The position numbers and the translations under genes are program-made. The notes beneath the pieces are model-generated. The model was not told where the DNA came from, made no database searches, and saw nothing but the letters and a program-made list of their open reading frames with translations. Shown here in pieces: positions 7,921-16,403 of a stretch of DNA of 64,000 bases (within the stretch, counting starts at the first letter, position 1; every line of letters starts with the position of its first letter). The DNA is from Niallia endozanthoxylica. Lineage in GTDB: Bacteria; Bacillota; Bacilli; Bacillales; Cytobacillaceae. The DNA lies in NCBI RefSeq assembly GCF_008710145.1, contig NZ_VYKL01000007.1:54039-118038 (forward strand). The letters are read 5' to 3'.

Positions 7921-8763
7921 TTAAAATTCCTCATAAACAGCCGGGTCTTGATTATTAATTCGACCGTCTGGGCGGGTTAATCCTGAAATGATGCTCATTT
8001 CTGTTTGATCTAGCTCAAAGTCGAAGATGGAGATATTTTCGAGCTGACGTTCAGGTGAGGCGGATTTTGGAATTGAAATCGCACCCAGTTGATAATGCCA
8101 GCGTAACACCACTTGTGGAATGGTTTTATTATGACGGTTGGCAATCTCTTGAATGGAGGCAATATGGATGTCGCGAATGCCGCGAGTGAGCGGACTCCAA
8201 GATTCAATCGCAATATTATTTTCTTGATGCCACTTTCTTGCTTCTTCCTGGTTGAAGAAGGGATGCAGTTCAATTTGGTTGACGCTTGGCTTCACACCGG
8301 TTTCTTTAACTAAACGGTCAATATGCTCCGGCAAAAAGTTGCACACACCAATTGAGCGGATAAGACCCCATTTCTTTGCGTCAATTAACGCCTGCCAAGC
8401 TTCTACATATGTATTGACATTAGGGTTTGGCCAATGAATCAAATATAAATCATAATAATCTAAGTTCGCACGGTATAAGGATTCTTGAATGGTTGTAACT
8501 GCTTTGTCATATTCTTGATAGCGGCCGGGCAATTTGGAGGTAATAATCAATTCTTGCCGCGGAACAGAACTTCGTCGAACCGCTTCCCCTACGGTTCCTT
8601 CATTTTCATAGTTATAAGCAGAATCAATTAAGCGATAGCCGGCATCAATCGCCGTCAGCATGGAATTCACCCCTGCATTTCCCTTCAGTAAATAAGTACC
8701 CAGGCCCACAACAGGCAGATGAATTCCATCATTTAGGGTAATTTCTGGAATAGTTATCCCCAT
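7921..8763 (-). CDS. aldo/keto reductase (AKR5-like, 2,5-diketogluconate/glyoxal reductase type)
   Basis: A 280-residue NADPH-dependent carbonyl reductase of the (beta/alpha)8 fold. The catalytic tetrad is visible: Asp and Tyr in LIDSAYNYENE, Lys in IITSKLPG and His in DLYLIHWPNP. The C-terminal cofactor motif IPKSASPERQLEN is present. The ATG at 8763 is chosen because AAAGGAGTG lies 8 nt upstream; an earlier in-frame start at 8781 has no such site. Substrate is likely a small aldehyde or keto sugar but cannot be set from sequence. Confidence 0.9.
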   Translation of the reverse strand: MGITIPEITLNDGIHLPVVGLGTYLLKGNAGVNSMLTAIDAGYRLIDSAYNYENEGTVGEAVRRSSVPRQELIITSKLPGRYQEYDKAVTTIQESLYRANLDYYDLYLIHWPNPNVNTYVEAWQALIDAKKWGLIRSIGVCNFLPEHIDRLVKETGVKPSVNQIELHPFFNQEEARKWHQENNIAIESWSPLTRGIRDIHIASIQEIANRHNKTIPQVVLRWHYQLGAISIPKSASPERQLENISIFDFELDQTEMSIISGLTRPDGRINNQDPAVYEEF

Positions 8764-8892
8764 CACAATCACTCCTTTCAATATAATTTAAGATTATCAT
8801 ATATCGGGAGTGTTTGGATAATTTTTGGTATCGACAAAGGAAGGATCTCTTGCTTGAAAATGGTAAGAGATTCTTCCTGCACAATCCTTGGA

Positions 8893-9075
8893 CTATCCTT
8901 TCATATAAAGAAATACAATAAGCAGGATAACGAAACCGATGAAAAAGAAGGGACCGAGGCCTGAGCTGTAGACGACATGGATTTTAATGTTTTGCATGGC
9001 GTTGACAAGGATGTAGATTAGCAGGGAGAGACTTAGAAATTGAATGAGCTGCAGGTGCTTGTTTTTTCTTCTCAT
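8893..9075 (-). CDS. small two-span membrane protein
   Basis: A 60-residue basic-headed protein (MRRKNKH) with two hydrophobic stretches, at about residues 12-28 and 41-57, separated by a short polar loop. The ATG at 9075 follows an excellent ribosome binding site (AAAAGGAGCGATTGCA), which supports a real gene. No family was recognised. Confidence 0.65.
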   Translation of the reverse strand: MRRKNKHLQLIQFLSLSLLIYILVNAMQNIKIHVVYSSGLGPFFFIGFVILLIVFLYMKG

Positions 9076-9211
9076 TGCAATCGCTCCTTTTAAGAAGCTA
9101 ATCACAGATTCGAGGACACTTATAACCGTGTATGGACAGCGTTTCTAATATCTGTACAGTTATATCTACCTTATGTGAAGTGTGACTTGTATTATTCTTA
9201 TGAAATGGATA

Positions 9212-9258
9212 GAAACGGCATCCTGCTGCTAGAGGAGCAAAAAAGCAGGTTGTCGTTT
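9212..9258 (+). other. imperfect hairpin in the leader of the diguanylate cyclase gene
   Basis: AAACGGCATCCTGCT pairs with AGCAGGTTGTCGTTT with two single mismatches over a 17-nt loop, about 100 bp before the cyclase start. It lacks a T-run. It may be a leader RNA structure. Confidence 0.35.
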
Positions 9259-9359
9259 AATAAGAAAAGTTTTATTATTAAGAATAAAATATTTGTATTT
9301 TTAAAGATACAAAGAATAGATGTTATATATACTGTAAATGTATTTAGGAGAAAATGATA

Positions 9360-11408
9360 ATGAATAATTTCTCAATAAATGACTTTTTTATAAACGCTTT
9401 CAATTTTTCTGCTATTGGAATGGCAATTGTATCTCTGGATGGAAAATGGCTGATGGTTAATCCTGCTTTATCTAATAGTCTAGGATACTCTCAAGAAGAG
9501 CTTAAACAAATGACATTTCAGAATATTACCCATCCTGATGACTTAGAACTTGATCTCAGCAATCTCAAGAAGCTGTTAAAGGGAGAAATAGACTATTATG
9601 AAATAGTCAAACGTTATATTCACAAGAACGGATGCATTGTATGGGGATTATTAAGTGTTTCACTGGCGAAGGATAATCAAAATAATCCATTGTATACAAT
9701 CGCGCAGATTCAAGACATTACACAACGGAAGAGAATGGAAAAGGAATTCAATCAAAATGAGGATTGCTATCGTGCATTGATTGAATCCTCTCCAAATGCC
9801 ATTGTTGTTCACCAGGAAGGTAAAATTGCCTATGCAAACCCTAAATTTTCAAGTTTATTAAAGGCAACTTCTGATGACGACATAATAGGCCAGCATATTA
9901 TTAAATATATCCATAAGGATTATCATGAAATCGTTAAGGAAAGAATTGAACTGTTAGAACAGAATATACCTGTTGGAGTATTAGAACAAAAATACGTACT
10001 CTTTGATGGTTCTGTTATCGATGTCGAAGTAATTGCTACTCCGATTGTGTATATGGATAAGCCTGCTTTTCAAGTGATTATTCATGACATTACGAAAAGA
10101 AAAGAAATAGAGCGGAAGCTGAATCAATCCCAAGAACAATACCGTTCGGTCGTTGAAAATGTGAAAGAAGTCATCTTTCAAACAGATTCAGAGGGGCAAT
10201 GGACATTCTTAAATCCAGCCTGGGAGAAAATCACAGGTTATACGATTGATGAAAGTATGGGACATTATTTTTATGATTATGTATATGAGGAAGATCGTGA
10301 ACAATATATCGAGCAATTTCAGTCGCTAATACAGGGAAAACAAGAGTATTTTCGAGTAGAAGTTCGATATCTAACAAAAGAGAAAGGATACTGCTGGATT
10401 GAGGTGTATACTCGAATCGCTTTAAATAATCAGGGCGAGATTATAGGTACATTGGGTACATCGAATGACATAACCAAGCGTAAGGAATACGAAGAGGAAT
10501 TAAAAGCAAGTGAAGAGAGATTTCGTCTGCTTGCTGAATACTCAAGCGATTTGATTACGCTGCACGATGTGAATAGTCATTTCATTTATATTTCCCCTGC
10601 ATGCAAGGAAATTCTGCAATATGATGAGGCAGAATTAGTAGGGAAAGATGCGTCGCTCTTTGTACATCCAGATGATCAAAATATCGTGGCAGAAAAGCTT
10701 CAAACGTTATTTGATACAGGTTATACTGTCATCCCTTACCGTTTCCGGGGGAAGGACGGTGAATATATTTGGCTTGAGTGTGCATGTAAGCTATTAGATG
10801 AAAGTCATTCGGGTGAACAAAAGCTCATTGCCGTTTCGCGTAATATTAATGAAAGAAAGTTGTCTGAACAAAAGCTTCAAGAAGCAAATGAAATCTTACA
10901 GAGGCTGTCGACAATTGATGGACTGACTGGTGTGTCTAATCGTCGTGCATTTGACGAGAGAATGGAATTGGAATGGAATCGCGGACGCCGAAATTCTTCT
11001 TCCCTGTCATTGATTATGTTGGATATTGATTATTTCAAAGCGTATAACGATACGTATGGACATCAAGGCGGAGATGGCTGCTTACAACAGATTGCCTCAG
11101 TTATTAAAGAAACACTGGGGCGCTCTACAGACCTTCTTTGCCGCTACGGCGGGGAAGAGTTTTGTGTGATTTTACCAGATACAAAAGAAGTTGGAGCAAA
11201 GATAGTAGGAGAAAAAATTCGGTATTCAATTGAAAAATTGAAAATCCCCCACGCGGGTTCAAAAATTCTTCCTTGGGTCACTATTAGTGTAGGAACCGCA
11301 AGCATCATACCGACAGTATATACTTCTTATATGGATCTTGTTTCAAAGGCCGATAAGGCTTTATACAAGGCGAAAAACGAAGGAAGAAATTGCGTTCAAT
11401 CTTACTAA
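9360..11408 (+). CDS. four-PAS diguanylate cyclase (GGDEF)
   Basis: A 682-residue cytosolic enzyme that makes cyclic di-GMP from two GTP. Four PAS domains follow one another (about residues 10-125, 140-250, 262-378, 388-505), each ending in an ITKRKE-type PAC motif. The GGDEF domain fills residues 515-680, with DGLTGVSNRRAF at its start and the active-site GGEEF at about 597-601. The product-inhibition I-site RSTD stands five residues before GGEEF, so feedback inhibition is expected. No membrane segment, so it should sense soluble signals, redox or oxygen. ATG 9360 is preferred to 9354 because TAGGAG is 9 nt upstream. Confidence 0.93.
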   Translation: MNNFSINDFFINAFNFSAIGMAIVSLDGKWLMVNPALSNSLGYSQEELKQMTFQNITHPDDLELDLSNLKKLLKGEIDYYEIVKRYIHKNGCIVWGLLSVSLAKDNQNNPLYTIAQIQDITQRKRMEKEFNQNEDCYRALIESSPNAIVVHQEGKIAYANPKFSSLLKATSDDDIIGQHIIKYIHKDYHEIVKERIELLEQNIPVGVLEQKYVLFDGSVIDVEVIATPIVYMDKPAFQVIIHDITKRKEIERKLNQSQEQYRSVVENVKEVIFQTDSEGQWTFLNPAWEKITGYTIDESMGHYFYDYVYEEDREQYIEQFQSLIQGKQEYFRVEVRYLTKEKGYCWIEVYTRIALNNQGEIIGTLGTSNDITKRKEYEEELKASEERFRLLAEYSSDLITLHDVNSHFIYISPACKEILQYDEAELVGKDASLFVHPDDQNIVAEKLQTLFDTGYTVIPYRFRGKDGEYIWLECACKLLDESHSGEQKLIAVSRNINERKLSEQKLQEANEILQRLSTIDGLTGVSNRRAFDERMELEWNRGRRNSSSLSLIMLDIDYFKAYNDTYGHQGGDGCLQQIASVIKETLGRSTDLLCRYGGEEFCVILPDTKEVGAKIVGEKIRYSIEKLKIPHAGSKILPWVTISVGTASIIPTVYTSYMDLVSKADKALYKAKNEGRNCVQSY

Positions 11409-11448
11409 ATAAACAATTGATATTTGATATATAATCGACTAGATGTGA

Positions 11449-11478
11449 AGGGGCTGTTTCAACCCCTTTTTCTTTTTT
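11449..11478 (+). terminator. terminator after the diguanylate cyclase gene
   Basis: AAGGGG and CCCCTT pair over a 9-nt loop, followed by TTTCTTTTTTT. Confidence 0.75.
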
Positions 11479-11550
11479 TCTGAAACTATATTTGTTACAG
11501 ATTTTGGGAATATTATTCTAAACAGGACAGATCGATAGGAGGTTGCTGTA

Positions 11551-12555
11551 ATGAATGATAAAACTAATATTCGTTTAACTGCTGCAGAAATGTCTTTTTT
11601 ATGGACCCAGTACATAAATGATACATTATCTTTTTGTGTAAATAGCTATTTTTTAGAAAAAGTAGAGGATGAAGAGGTACGACCTATTATTGAATGGACA
11701 CTCGATACGTCAAAAGAGAATATGTCCATCATGCAGGAACTGTTTCAAAAAGAAGATTTTCCAGTGCCCATTGGATTTACGGAGCAAGACGTAAATCCGA
11801 AAGCTCCAAAACTTTTTTCAGACACATTTGTTTTAATGTATTTACGACAAATGTCTATTCTCGCTATGGCGGCTAGCAGTGGAGCTCTAGGATTGGTTAC
11901 ACGTCCAGATGTGGTTGATTTTCATAAGCGTGTGTTAAAGATAGGGGTTGAATTGCAAGATAAAACACGCGATTTAATGGTCAAACAAGGGACCTATGTA
12001 AGACCTCCTTTTATTTCGACTCCTGACAAGGTGGATTTTGTAGAAAAACAACAGTTTTTAGCTGGTTTTTTGGGGAAGAAGAGATCTGTTACATCAATAG
12101 AAGTCACTCATTTGTTTTTAAATGTTCAGACTAACTCGATTGGGAAAGCACTGATTACGGGGTTTGCTCAGATTGCTCAAAACGATGAAGTCAAACAATA
12201 TATGGTAAGAGGGAAACAAATGGCCCAAAAACATGTAGATATATTTAGTGACCTTTTAATAAAGGAAGATTTGCCTGCCCCTATGAGCTGGGATTCAGCC
12301 ATTACAGATACAACAGAAAAAGTCTTTTCGGATAAACTTATCATGTTTCATGTATCAGCGATGATTGCTGCAGGGATTGGAAATTATGGAATGGCAATGG
12401 CGGCAAGTCCAAGAAGAGATTTAGGAGTGAAATATGCTTCATTAATCCCTGAAATTTCACTCTATGCCGAAGATGGGGCCAATATTATGATTAAACACGG
12501 ATGGCTGGAGGAACCTCCACAGGCAGATGATCGTGACCTATTAATAAAGAATTAA
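11551..12555 (+). CDS. DUF3231 family protein
   Basis: A 334-residue soluble protein built of two similar helical halves (about 10-165 and 180-330). Both begin with a TAAEMSFLWTQYINDT or EVTHLFLNVQTNSIGK type segment and contain LMYLRQMSILAMA / IMFHVSAMIAAGIG. This duplicated helical layout is typical of DUF3231, common in Bacillaceae and possibly ferritin-like. Function is unknown. A ribosome binding site (AGGAGG) and a terminator at 12593 make it monocistronic. Confidence 0.8.
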   Translation: MNDKTNIRLTAAEMSFLWTQYINDTLSFCVNSYFLEKVEDEEVRPIIEWTLDTSKENMSIMQELFQKEDFPVPIGFTEQDVNPKAPKLFSDTFVLMYLRQMSILAMAASSGALGLVTRPDVVDFHKRVLKIGVELQDKTRDLMVKQGTYVRPPFISTPDKVDFVEKQQFLAGFLGKKRSVTSIEVTHLFLNVQTNSIGKALITGFAQIAQNDEVKQYMVRGKQMAQKHVDIFSDLLIKEDLPAPMSWDSAITDTTEKVFSDKLIMFHVSAMIAAGIGNYGMAMAASPRRDLGVKYASLIPEISLYAEDGANIMIKHGWLEEPPQADDRDLLIKN

Positions 12556-12592
12556 TGCGGTGGACTTATCCATTTCACTATCATTTTTTTAC

Positions 12593-12618
12593 GCGCAATT
12601 TGAGAATATGAATTGCGC
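12593..12618 (+). terminator. terminator after the DUF3231 gene
   Basis: GCGCAATT and AATTGCGC form an 8-bp perfect stem with a 10-nt loop, followed by TATTTTGC. Confidence 0.7.
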
Positions 12619-12709
12619 TATTTTGCATGTATGAGCTATGGTGAAATTTTATTATAATTAGGATGGGTAGTGATGGAAATAGGAAATGATAGAAAGGAAT
12701 TTATTCTGT

Positions 12710-13666
12710 ATGAATATTTGTGTGTTGGATGGATATACATTAAATCCTGGTGATTTAAGCTGGAGTGAATTGATGAAGCTTGGAGAAACGGCTATCTACG
12801 ATCGGACGTCTATGGAGCTTATCGTGGAAAGGGCTGTAAATGCTGAAATCATTTTAACGAATAAAACTCCGCTAAGCAGAGCTACGCTCAATCTTTTGCC
12901 TAAACTCAAGTATATTGGAGTACTGGCCACAGGTTTCGATGTGGTTGATATTCAAGCGGCAGAAGAGCGGGGAATCGTTGTCACTAATATTCCGGCTTAC
13001 GGGACGGAGTCAGTGGCCCAAATGGTATTTGCGCTGCTCTTAGAACATTGCCATCGTGTTCAGCGCCACAGTGACGCGGTGATGGAAGGGCAGTGGGGAA
13101 AGAATTCTGATTGGTGTTTCTGGAATTATCCGCTTGTTGAATTGGCTGGAAAGACGATGGGTATCGTCGGTTTAGGGAGCATTGGGCTTCAAACCGCACG
13201 GATTGCTTCGGCGTTTGGTATGCGTATTTTGGCATATGGCAGGAATCCTCGTGAAATGGATTTACCCAATTTTCGGTGGTGTGATTTAAATGAATTAATG
13301 AGATTATCCGATGTAGTCAGCCTACACTGTCCATTGACGCGAGAAACGGAAGGGATGATTAATTCCGAAAACTTATCACTGATGAAACGGTCTGCTATTA
13401 TTATCAACACATCGCGCGGCAAGTTAATCAACAATAAAGATTTAGCGGAAGCGCTCAATACAGGAGCGATAGGCGGTGCCGGTTTGGACGTATTAGCTGT
13501 AGAGCCTCCGGAGGATAGCAACCCGTTGCTTCAAGCGAAGAATTGTCTCATCACGCCGCATATATCCTGGGCTACGAAGGAAGCTCGCAGCCGTCTTTTG
13601 GATATGGCAGTTGACAATATAAAGGCATTTATAGCTAAAAAGCCAAAGAATGTTGTACGTTCTTAA
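12710..13666 (+). CDS. D-2-hydroxyacid dehydrogenase (glycerate/hydroxypyruvate reductase type)
   Basis: A 318-residue NAD(P)-dependent oxidoreductase. The dinucleotide motif is MGIVGLGSIGLQTA, with the catalytic Arg in INTSRGKLI, Glu in VEPPED and His in LITPHISWA. The family-typical N-terminus MNICVLDGYTLNPGDLSW begins at 12710, which decides the start over an upstream ATG at 12686 in the same frame. The sequence is closest in pattern to glycerate dehydrogenases that reduce hydroxypyruvate or glyoxylate. It seems monocistronic or paired with the small membrane gene downstream. Confidence 0.9.
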   Translation: MNICVLDGYTLNPGDLSWSELMKLGETAIYDRTSMELIVERAVNAEIILTNKTPLSRATLNLLPKLKYIGVLATGFDVVDIQAAEERGIVVTNIPAYGTESVAQMVFALLLEHCHRVQRHSDAVMEGQWGKNSDWCFWNYPLVELAGKTMGIVGLGSIGLQTARIASAFGMRILAYGRNPREMDLPNFRWCDLNELMRLSDVVSLHCPLTRETEGMINSENLSLMKRSAIIINTSRGKLINNKDLAEALNTGAIGGAGLDVLAVEPPEDSNPLLQAKNCLITPHISWATKEARSRLLDMAVDNIKAFIAKKPKNVVRS

Positions 13667-13703
13667 ACCTTGTATAAGCATTTATAAAAGAGGGAGGAAG
13701 ATA

Positions 13704-14015
13704 ATGACAGAAATCATTTTATTACTAGGTTTTGCTATCTTGCCTCTGGTCTTAAGTGTATTTTTACAAAAGAAGATTATACAATCAAACAAAGCCATTG
13801 TGTTAAAGAGTATCGGAAATTTCATCTTATTGGCTCTTGTCCAAACCATCCTTTTAGTTGGCTTTATTTTTATGCAGATTGCCATGTTTCCTGATGTTGC
13901 CGAAGCTACAGCAGGTTGGTTATTTGTTGCGTATGTCATTTATTCGCCTTTTGTGCTTATCTTCAATCTCATTGTCATCCTCGTAGCACATCGAATGCTG
14001 CGAAAGAGGATGTAA
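13704..14015 (+). CDS. small three-span membrane protein
   Basis: A 103-residue protein with three predicted membrane helices (about residues 3-20, 32-58, 68-95) and a basic tail (RMLRKRM). The ATG at 13704 follows AGAGGGAGGAAG, a strong ribosome binding site; an in-frame upstream ATG overlaps the end of the dehydrogenase gene and is not needed. No family recognised. Confidence 0.65.
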   Translation: MTEIILLLGFAILPLVLSVFLQKKIIQSNKAIVLKSIGNFILLALVQTILLVGFIFMQIAMFPDVAEATAGWLFVAYVIYSPFVLIFNLIVILVAHRMLRKRM

Positions 14016-14023
14016 TCCGTAAA

Positions 14024-14090
14024 AATAGTGTCAGGCACCATAGATGGACAAATGTAGATTATTTGTCCATCTATGGTGCCTGACACTATT
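14024..14090. repeat. REP-like perfect palindrome, copy 1
   Basis: A perfect 30-bp stem with a 7-nt loop. The outer arms are AATAGTGTCAGGCACC and its complement. Copy 2 lies at 14790-14855, and the two right arms agree at 24 of 26 bases from ATTTGTCCATCT onward. It may also terminate transcription on both strands. Such GTGTCAGGCACC palindromes are seen repeatedly in Bacillaceae genomes as far as I recall. Confidence 0.85.
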
Positions 14091-14206
14091 ATTCTATTAG
14101 AGATAACACAATCTCCCATTGACGATAGATTTACTTGAAATATATGATAGAGTTAGCGGGAGATTGGTACTTTTGTATCCTCTCCATGATTAGGGAGGCG
14201 TTTCAA

Positions 14207-14779
14207 TTGAAATTGAGAAATAAGATTATTGCGATTGTAAGCATCGTGCTTGTGGCAATTGTTGCTTTTCTAGCAGTTGATTATAACAGTAAAGTAGAAG
14301 AGCAGAATACCATTGCAAAAAATGAGATGAAAGAGAAAAAGGCAAAGGAAGCTGAAGAGGAAAAAGAAGCGGAGGACGGGTCCGAAAAAAGTGATACTTC
14401 TTTGGCGGAGGGTAGTCAAGCGGAAGAGACTGCTGTTAATGGAGCGGCTCCATCCGTCGAAGGAAATGTTGAAACAGGGGAGGCTGTGAACACTCCAGCT
14501 CCAGCAACGGAAGCAGAAACACCTGCAACAGGCAATACGCCGGCAGAGAATGCTGCTCCTGCTCCATCGCAGCCGGCTGCAGGCGGTTTGCATTTTGCCA
14601 CACGGGAAGAAGCTATAGCATTCGGTTTCAGCCGTTTTACCGCGGAGGAAATTGCTCTTTATAACCGTGCTTCTGCAAAAGGTTTAACACCTGAACAGGA
14701 AAAAATGGCAATCCAGATGGCCTATTCTCGTTTTTCACCAGAAGAAGTTGCTGCATTAGAAGCGGCTTTGGGAAGATAA
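14207..14779 (+). CDS. membrane-anchored protein with acidic/proline-rich linker
   Basis: A 190-residue protein with one N-terminal membrane helix (IIAIVSIVLVAIVAFLAV), a charged Lys/Glu segment, an Ala/Pro/Thr-rich linker and a C-terminal helical module of about 60 residues. The module holds two related segments, FSRFTAEEIALYNRAS and YSRFSPEEVAALEAAL. The TTG at 14207 is chosen because GGGAGG lies 8 nt upstream; a longer frame from 14135 has no such site. The C-terminal part should face outward. The gene is bracketed by the two REP-like palindromes. Function unknown. Confidence 0.7.
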   Translation: MKLRNKIIAIVSIVLVAIVAFLAVDYNSKVEEQNTIAKNEMKEKKAKEAEEEKEAEDGSEKSDTSLAEGSQAEETAVNGAAPSVEGNVETGEAVNTPAPATEAETPATGNTPAENAAPAPSQPAAGGLHFATREEAIAFGFSRFTAEEIALYNRASAKGLTPEQEKMAIQMAYSRFSPEEVAALEAALGR

Positions 14780-14789
14780 AAATGTCAAT

Positions 14790-14855
14790 AAAAGTGTCAG
14801 GCACCGTAAAAAGACAAATGTTCAAATTTGTCCATCTGCGGTGCCTGACACTTTT
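14790..14855. repeat. REP-like palindrome, copy 2
   Basis: Outer arms of 17 bp (AAAAGTGTCAGGCACCG and complement) enclose a partly paired centre with CAAAT/ATTTG. Same family as 14024-14090. It lies between two convergent genes and probably terminates both. Confidence 0.85.
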
Positions 14856-14861
14856 TTACTT

Positions 14862-16403
14862 TTAAACTTCAAATTTAACCAGGAAGGTTGTGCCTTCTGG
14901 GCCTGTTTGGATTTCAATTTTGGCTTTGTGCCGGGCTGCGATGCCGTAGCATACACCGAGCCCGAGACCGGTTCCGTTATCTTTTGTCGAGAAGAAAGGA
15001 GTCCCGATTTTTTCCAATACTTCGGGTTTAATTCCTCCGCCTTGATCGCTAACGGAAAGGACTACATAACTCTCTTCTTTGAATGTGGCGATGGTTATAA
15101 CCTTTCCCGGACTCATGGCCTCTAAGCCATTTCGGTAAAGGTTCAGGATAAGCTGACGAATTTCATTCCGGTTGACCATTAGACTAGGAATGTCCGACAA
15201 TTCCAGCTTAACCTGTTTATCCTGATTAGAAGCGTCCGCCTGAAGTAATGGAGCCATATCCTGAATGATTGAATTTAAATCCCATTGCAGTAAACCGGCT
15301 GACCTTGTATTTCCCATTGAGAGAAATTCGGTGATAATTAAATTGGCCCGGTCAAGCTCGTCAATCATCAAACTAAAATAATGATGAAATTTCGTACATT
15401 CCTCATTGCTGCTTAACAGTTGAAGAAACCCTCTTACAGTTGTCATGGGATTTCGAATTTCATGACTGATTCCTGCAGCCATTTGCCCGATTAAATCAAG
15501 CCCTGATAAACGTTTCATTTCATACTCATATTTTTTCTTTTCTGTTATATCCCTGAAAAAACTGCAGATTCCGTCATCGAACGGATAAACGGTGATTTCG
15601 TACCATGCATCATCATATGGAAAAATCGCTTCAAAATGAACGGGAACCCGTTCTTCCATTGCCCGGAGATATTCCTTGCCCCAATCGGAATCCTCTAGTT
15701 TCGGGAAAACATCCCATATTTTCTTACCAAGTAAATCACTTGCTGCTAACTTATCAGGAAAATAGGGGTGATTGTTCACATAAATGTATTTCCACTCTTT
15801 GTCTAACGCAACAAAGCCGTGCGTAATGCTTTCTACGATATTCATAATTCTTTTATTGGCAGCAGCTAGTTCTTTTGTACGCATTTCTACTGTATCTTCA
15901 AGCATATTCCTATGATAGATTAACTCCGACGTTAGCTGATCTTTTTCTTCTTCTAGTTGTTTTTGCACCTCTAAAGCTTTTTCGAGCTCTTGATTTTTCT
16001 TCGTAAGTTCGTCCTTGGAATGTTTGAGTGAAAGATGGGTTTTTACCCTTGAAATTAATTCTTTTCGGTGAAAGGGCTTCGTCATATAATCAACGGCCCC
16101 TAAGTCAAAGCCTTTGACAATGTCCTCAAGCTCGTTTTTTACTGTCAAAAAGATTACAGGGATATTCTGATATCGCGGGTCTGCTTTAATAGTTGCGCAT
16201 ACTTCATATCCATCGATATCAGGCATCTCTACATCTAACAAAATTAAATCTGGGGTATGTTCTTTAAGAAATTGATAGACCTCTTGTGCATTCTGGGCAA
16301 TACCTAACTCATACCCATGATTCGCCATAATCGTCGCTAATACTTGTATGTTATTGGGGTTGTCATCGACAATTAGTACTAAATCTTTGTTTTTATTCTT
16401 CAT
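14862..16403 (-). CDS. response-regulator/PAS/histidine kinase fusion
   Basis: A 513-residue cytosolic signalling protein. An N-terminal receiver domain (residues 7-125) has the phospho-acceptor Asp57 in [10 protein letters not shown] and Lys in [11 protein letters not shown] coiled coil (about 130-185) and a PAS domain (187-300) follow. The kinase core is NtrB-like, with the phospho-His in [14 protein letters not shown] and ATP-site motifs [16 protein letters not shown] and [12 protein letters not shown]. Its start overlaps the end of the upstream 16393-19143 kinase gene by 11 bp, so the two are translationally coupled. The receiver probably takes phosphate from that partner. No DNA-binding output is encoded nearby. 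Confidence 0.9.
   Translation of the reverse strand: MKNKNKDLVLIVDDNPNNIQVLATIMANHGYELGIAQNAQEVYQFLKEHTPDLILLDVEMPDIDGYEVCATIKADPRYQNIPVIFLTVKNELEDIVKGFDLGAVDYMTKPFHRKELISRVKTHLSLKHSKDELTKKNQELEKALEVQKQLEEEKDQLTSELIYHRNMLEDTVEMRTKELAAANKRIMNIVESITHGFVALDKEWKYIYVNNHPYFPDKLAASDLLGKKIWDVFPKLEDSDWGKEYLRAMEERVPVHFEAIFPYDDAWYEITVYPFDDGICSFFRDITEKKKYEYEMKRLSGLDLIGQMAAGISHEIRNPMTTVRGFLQLLSSNEECTKFHHYFSLMIDELDRANLIITEFLSMGNTRSAGLLQWDLNSIIQDMAPLLQADASNQDKQVKLELSDIPSLMVNRNEIRQLILNLYRNGLEAMSPGKVITIATFKEESYVVLSVSDQGGGIKPEVLEKIGTPFFSTKDNGTGLGLGVCYGIAARHKAKIEIQTGPEGTTFLVKFEV

Noticed and set aside
9175..9357. 60-codon frame upstream of the diguanylate cyclase
   Set aside because: No ribosome binding site, runs through a hairpin, low-complexity Lys/Ile composition and overlaps the cyclase start; more likely leader sequence.
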